Below are positions 62,833 to 64,000 of a stretch of 64,000 nt of DNA, in pieces (positions within the stretch are counted from its first letter, which is position 1; the number at the start of each line of letters is the position of its first letter). A program made the position numbers and the translations under genes. Source of the DNA: Actinomyces timonensis DSM 23838 (GTDB lineage: Bacteria; Actinomycetota; Actinomycetes; Actinomycetales; Actinomycetaceae); assembly GCF_000295095.1 (NCBI RefSeq), contig NZ_JH806632.1:666951-730950 (forward strand), written 5' to 3'. The notes under the pieces were generated by a model, which saw nothing but the letters and a program-made list of their open reading frames with translations, did not search any database and was not told the DNA's origin.

Positions 62833-63404
62833 GTGCATGGGGTGGTGTGGGCGCGGCGGGTTTGTGAGGAGTTCCGGGTGCTGGTGGAGTCGGGGATGTC
62901 GGTGACGGCGGCCGCGGCCCGGGTGGGGGTGCCTCAGTCCACGGTTTCGGACTGGTGCAGGCTGTGGGGCATGGATATGCGCAATGGCGCCGCCGGCGGG
63001 CTCGTGGCCCCGCCGGGCCCGCCGCCGCCCGACCCGTTCAGCGGCTTGATCATTGGCGATGGCCAGGCCCGGCGCCTGGGGGCGGCCGGGCGCGCGGTGA
63101 TCGCCTCGGGCCTGGCCCACGGCCGCTGGCTGCGCGACATCGCCGCCGAGCTGGGGGTGGCGCCCTCGACGATCAGCCGGCAGGCGCGCCGCCACGGCGG
63201 GGCGGGCTCCTAGGACCCCGCTCTGGCCGACCAGGCGGCCGGTCGGGCCAGGGCCCGGCCCAGGGCCCGGTGCCTGGAGACCGCCGGGGCGCTGCGGGCC
63301 GAGGTGATCGCGCGCCTGGGCCTGCGCCACTTTCCCGAGCGGATCAGCCGGCGCCTGCGCCTGGACTTCGCGGGCAGGCAGGATATGAGCGTGTGCGCCG
63401 AGAC
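62833..63404 (+). pseudogene. IS30-type transposase fragment
   Basis: N-terminal helix-turn-helix SVTAAAARVGVPQSTVSDW and a second one LRDIAAELGVAPSTISRQ, in the arrangement of IS30 transposases. The frame ends at TAG 63211-63213, but the same frame continues with FPERISRRLRLDFAGRQDM, the family's next region (PEQISRRL), up to the IS3-type element boundary at 63405. The DDE domain is missing. The sequence from about 62750 looks like the element's left end and interrupts a stub of repeat family A (GAGACCGG at about 62747). Confidence 0.75.
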
Positions 63405-64000
63405 TGTCAAGCCCCGGGTTTTGTGGGGGCTTGTTTGTCTGGTTCCGGCTAGCGCGGGTTGGCGCTGTCCGGGGTCTGGTGGCGCCGACTCGGCGAGTCC
63501 GGCGCCGGCGTCGGTGTCGGTGGTGGGGGCCTGGAGGGCCCAGGCGGCCTCGTGCTCAACGGGCGTCTGCATGGAGATCGCCCAGTGGGGCCGGGCCGTG
63601 TTGTACCAGTGCACCCACCGCGCGGTGGCGATCTCGACGTCCTGAAGGTCCCTGAACATCCCATGGGGCCTGACCAGCTCGGCCTTGCACAGGCAGTTCA
63701 GGGCCTCGGCCATCGCGTTGTCGTAGGAGTCCCCCCCTTGGATTCCACCGAGGCCACCGCCTGGCAGTCGTCCAGCGCGGCCCCGTAGCGCACGGCGCGG
63801 TACTGCACACCCCGGTCGCAGTGGTCGATGAGCCCACTCAGATCCATACCATCACGTTTGCGCTGGTAGACGGCCATCTCCAGGGCGTCGAGCGCCAGAT
63901 CGGTCTTGAGACTGTCACTGGTGTGCCAGCCCACGATCCGCCGCGAGAAGACGCCCATCACGAACGCCGTGCACACCCACCCCTCCAGGGTGCGCACATA
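63405..64000 (-). mobile_element. IS3-family element inserted into the IS30 remnant (partial)
   Basis: The element's 3' end is at TGTCAAGCCCCGG (63405), directly after IS30-type coding sequence, and continues beyond base 64000. It encodes the second half of an IS3 OrfB transposase on the minus strand. The other end and any target duplication lie outside the window. Confidence 0.75.
63405..64000 (-). pseudogene. IS3-family OrfB transposase (rve domain), frameshifted, 5' end outside window
   Basis: Upstream frame: VCTAFVMGVFSRRIVGWHTS, SLKTDLALDALEMAV and HCDRGVQYRAVRYG, the integrase core with the second catalytic Asp. At a run of seven G (minus strand, 63737-63731) the frame changes; GDSYDNAMAEALNCLCKAEL with the catalytic Glu is in the other frame, then DVEIATARWVHWYN. 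Five or eight G would restore it. The second frame has no stop of its own within the element and reads on into the IS30 remnant to 63210. Confidence 0.8.

Noticed and set aside
63725-63740. Programmed frameshift in the IS3 transposase
   Set aside because: IS3 programmed shifts occur between OrfA and OrfB, not inside the catalytic domain; the seven-G run is more likely a mutation or a sequence error.

Overview
The window is a high-GC (about 70%) actinobacterial chromosome segment. Family content (GlnR, ClpC with a ClgR-type box, DUF2516, DUF3073, DUF3618, DUF3806, YgfZ, nitrobindin-like FABP protein), codon use and the actinobacterial style of the transporters point to Actinomycetaceae, most likely an Actinomyces-like organism. 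That assignment is inference; no rRNA gene is present to test it.

Layout. 1-7 kb (minus strand): the 3'-incomplete gene of an MHS-family transporter, a universal stress protein co-transcribed with an SLC45/GPH-type sugar symporter, and clpC with adjacent ClgR-like and HAIR-like sites upstream. 7.7-10.8 kb: a compact SBP-permease-ATPase importer of the nitrate/sulfonate class. 11-14.7 kb: a CAAX-protease gene broken by an in-frame TGA, then a two-gene FtsX/MacB-type ABC module with its own promoter and palindrome. 14.8-18.9 kb: dtd, DUF2516, ygfZ, a nitrobindin-like gene and a membrane protein. 19-22 kb: glnR and a PhoU-like/Pit phosphate uptake pair. 21.9-26.1 kb: two large surface-anchored paralogues and a conserved hypothetical gene, then tRNA-Lys. 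27-31.6 kb: a TetR/ABC-2 divergon with a clear palindromic operator, a quinone-reductase-like flavoprotein and a Tat-exported CAP-domain protein. 31.5-39.7 kb: a DEAD-box helicase, EamA and AEC transporters, an EEP hydrolase, msrB, an MscS channel, a permease-prefix protein and an arginase relic. 39.7-41 kb: a repeat-rich spacer and a tRNA-Glu/Asp/Phe cluster. 41-48.5 kb: a zincin, a GH3 lipoprotein, an acidic anchored protein and a second FtsX ABC module.

The accessory core is 48.4-52.9 kb. A three-gene operon (two small helical proteins followed by a helical-domain/nuclease-like toxin) looks like an actinobacterial counterpart of the lap1-lap2-LXG toxin loci of type VII secretion. Its toxin gene is cut off in the AT-rich nuclease-like tip by an ISL3-type element. 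The element lacks a target duplication, its transposase is frameshifted, and it also beheads a membrane sensor-like gene on its other side, so it marks a rearrangement junction. Just beyond lies a heterodimeric ABC exporter whose two ATPase domains are degenerate in complementary ways: one keeps only the signature motif, the other only Walker A/B.

56.7-64 kb: a small membrane-protein operon (holin-like, DUF3618), DUF3073, DUF3806, purM-purF, and a nested pair of IS remnants (IS3-type inside IS30-type) at the window end.

Three dispersed palindromic repeat families sit between genes: family A at 17.85, 26.3, 48.5 and 52.8 kb, family B at 26.5, 39.9 and 52.6 kb, and a smaller family C at 40.3 kb. 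They are probably non-autonomous (MITE/REP-like) elements. In at least one place they rewrite the 3' end of a gene.
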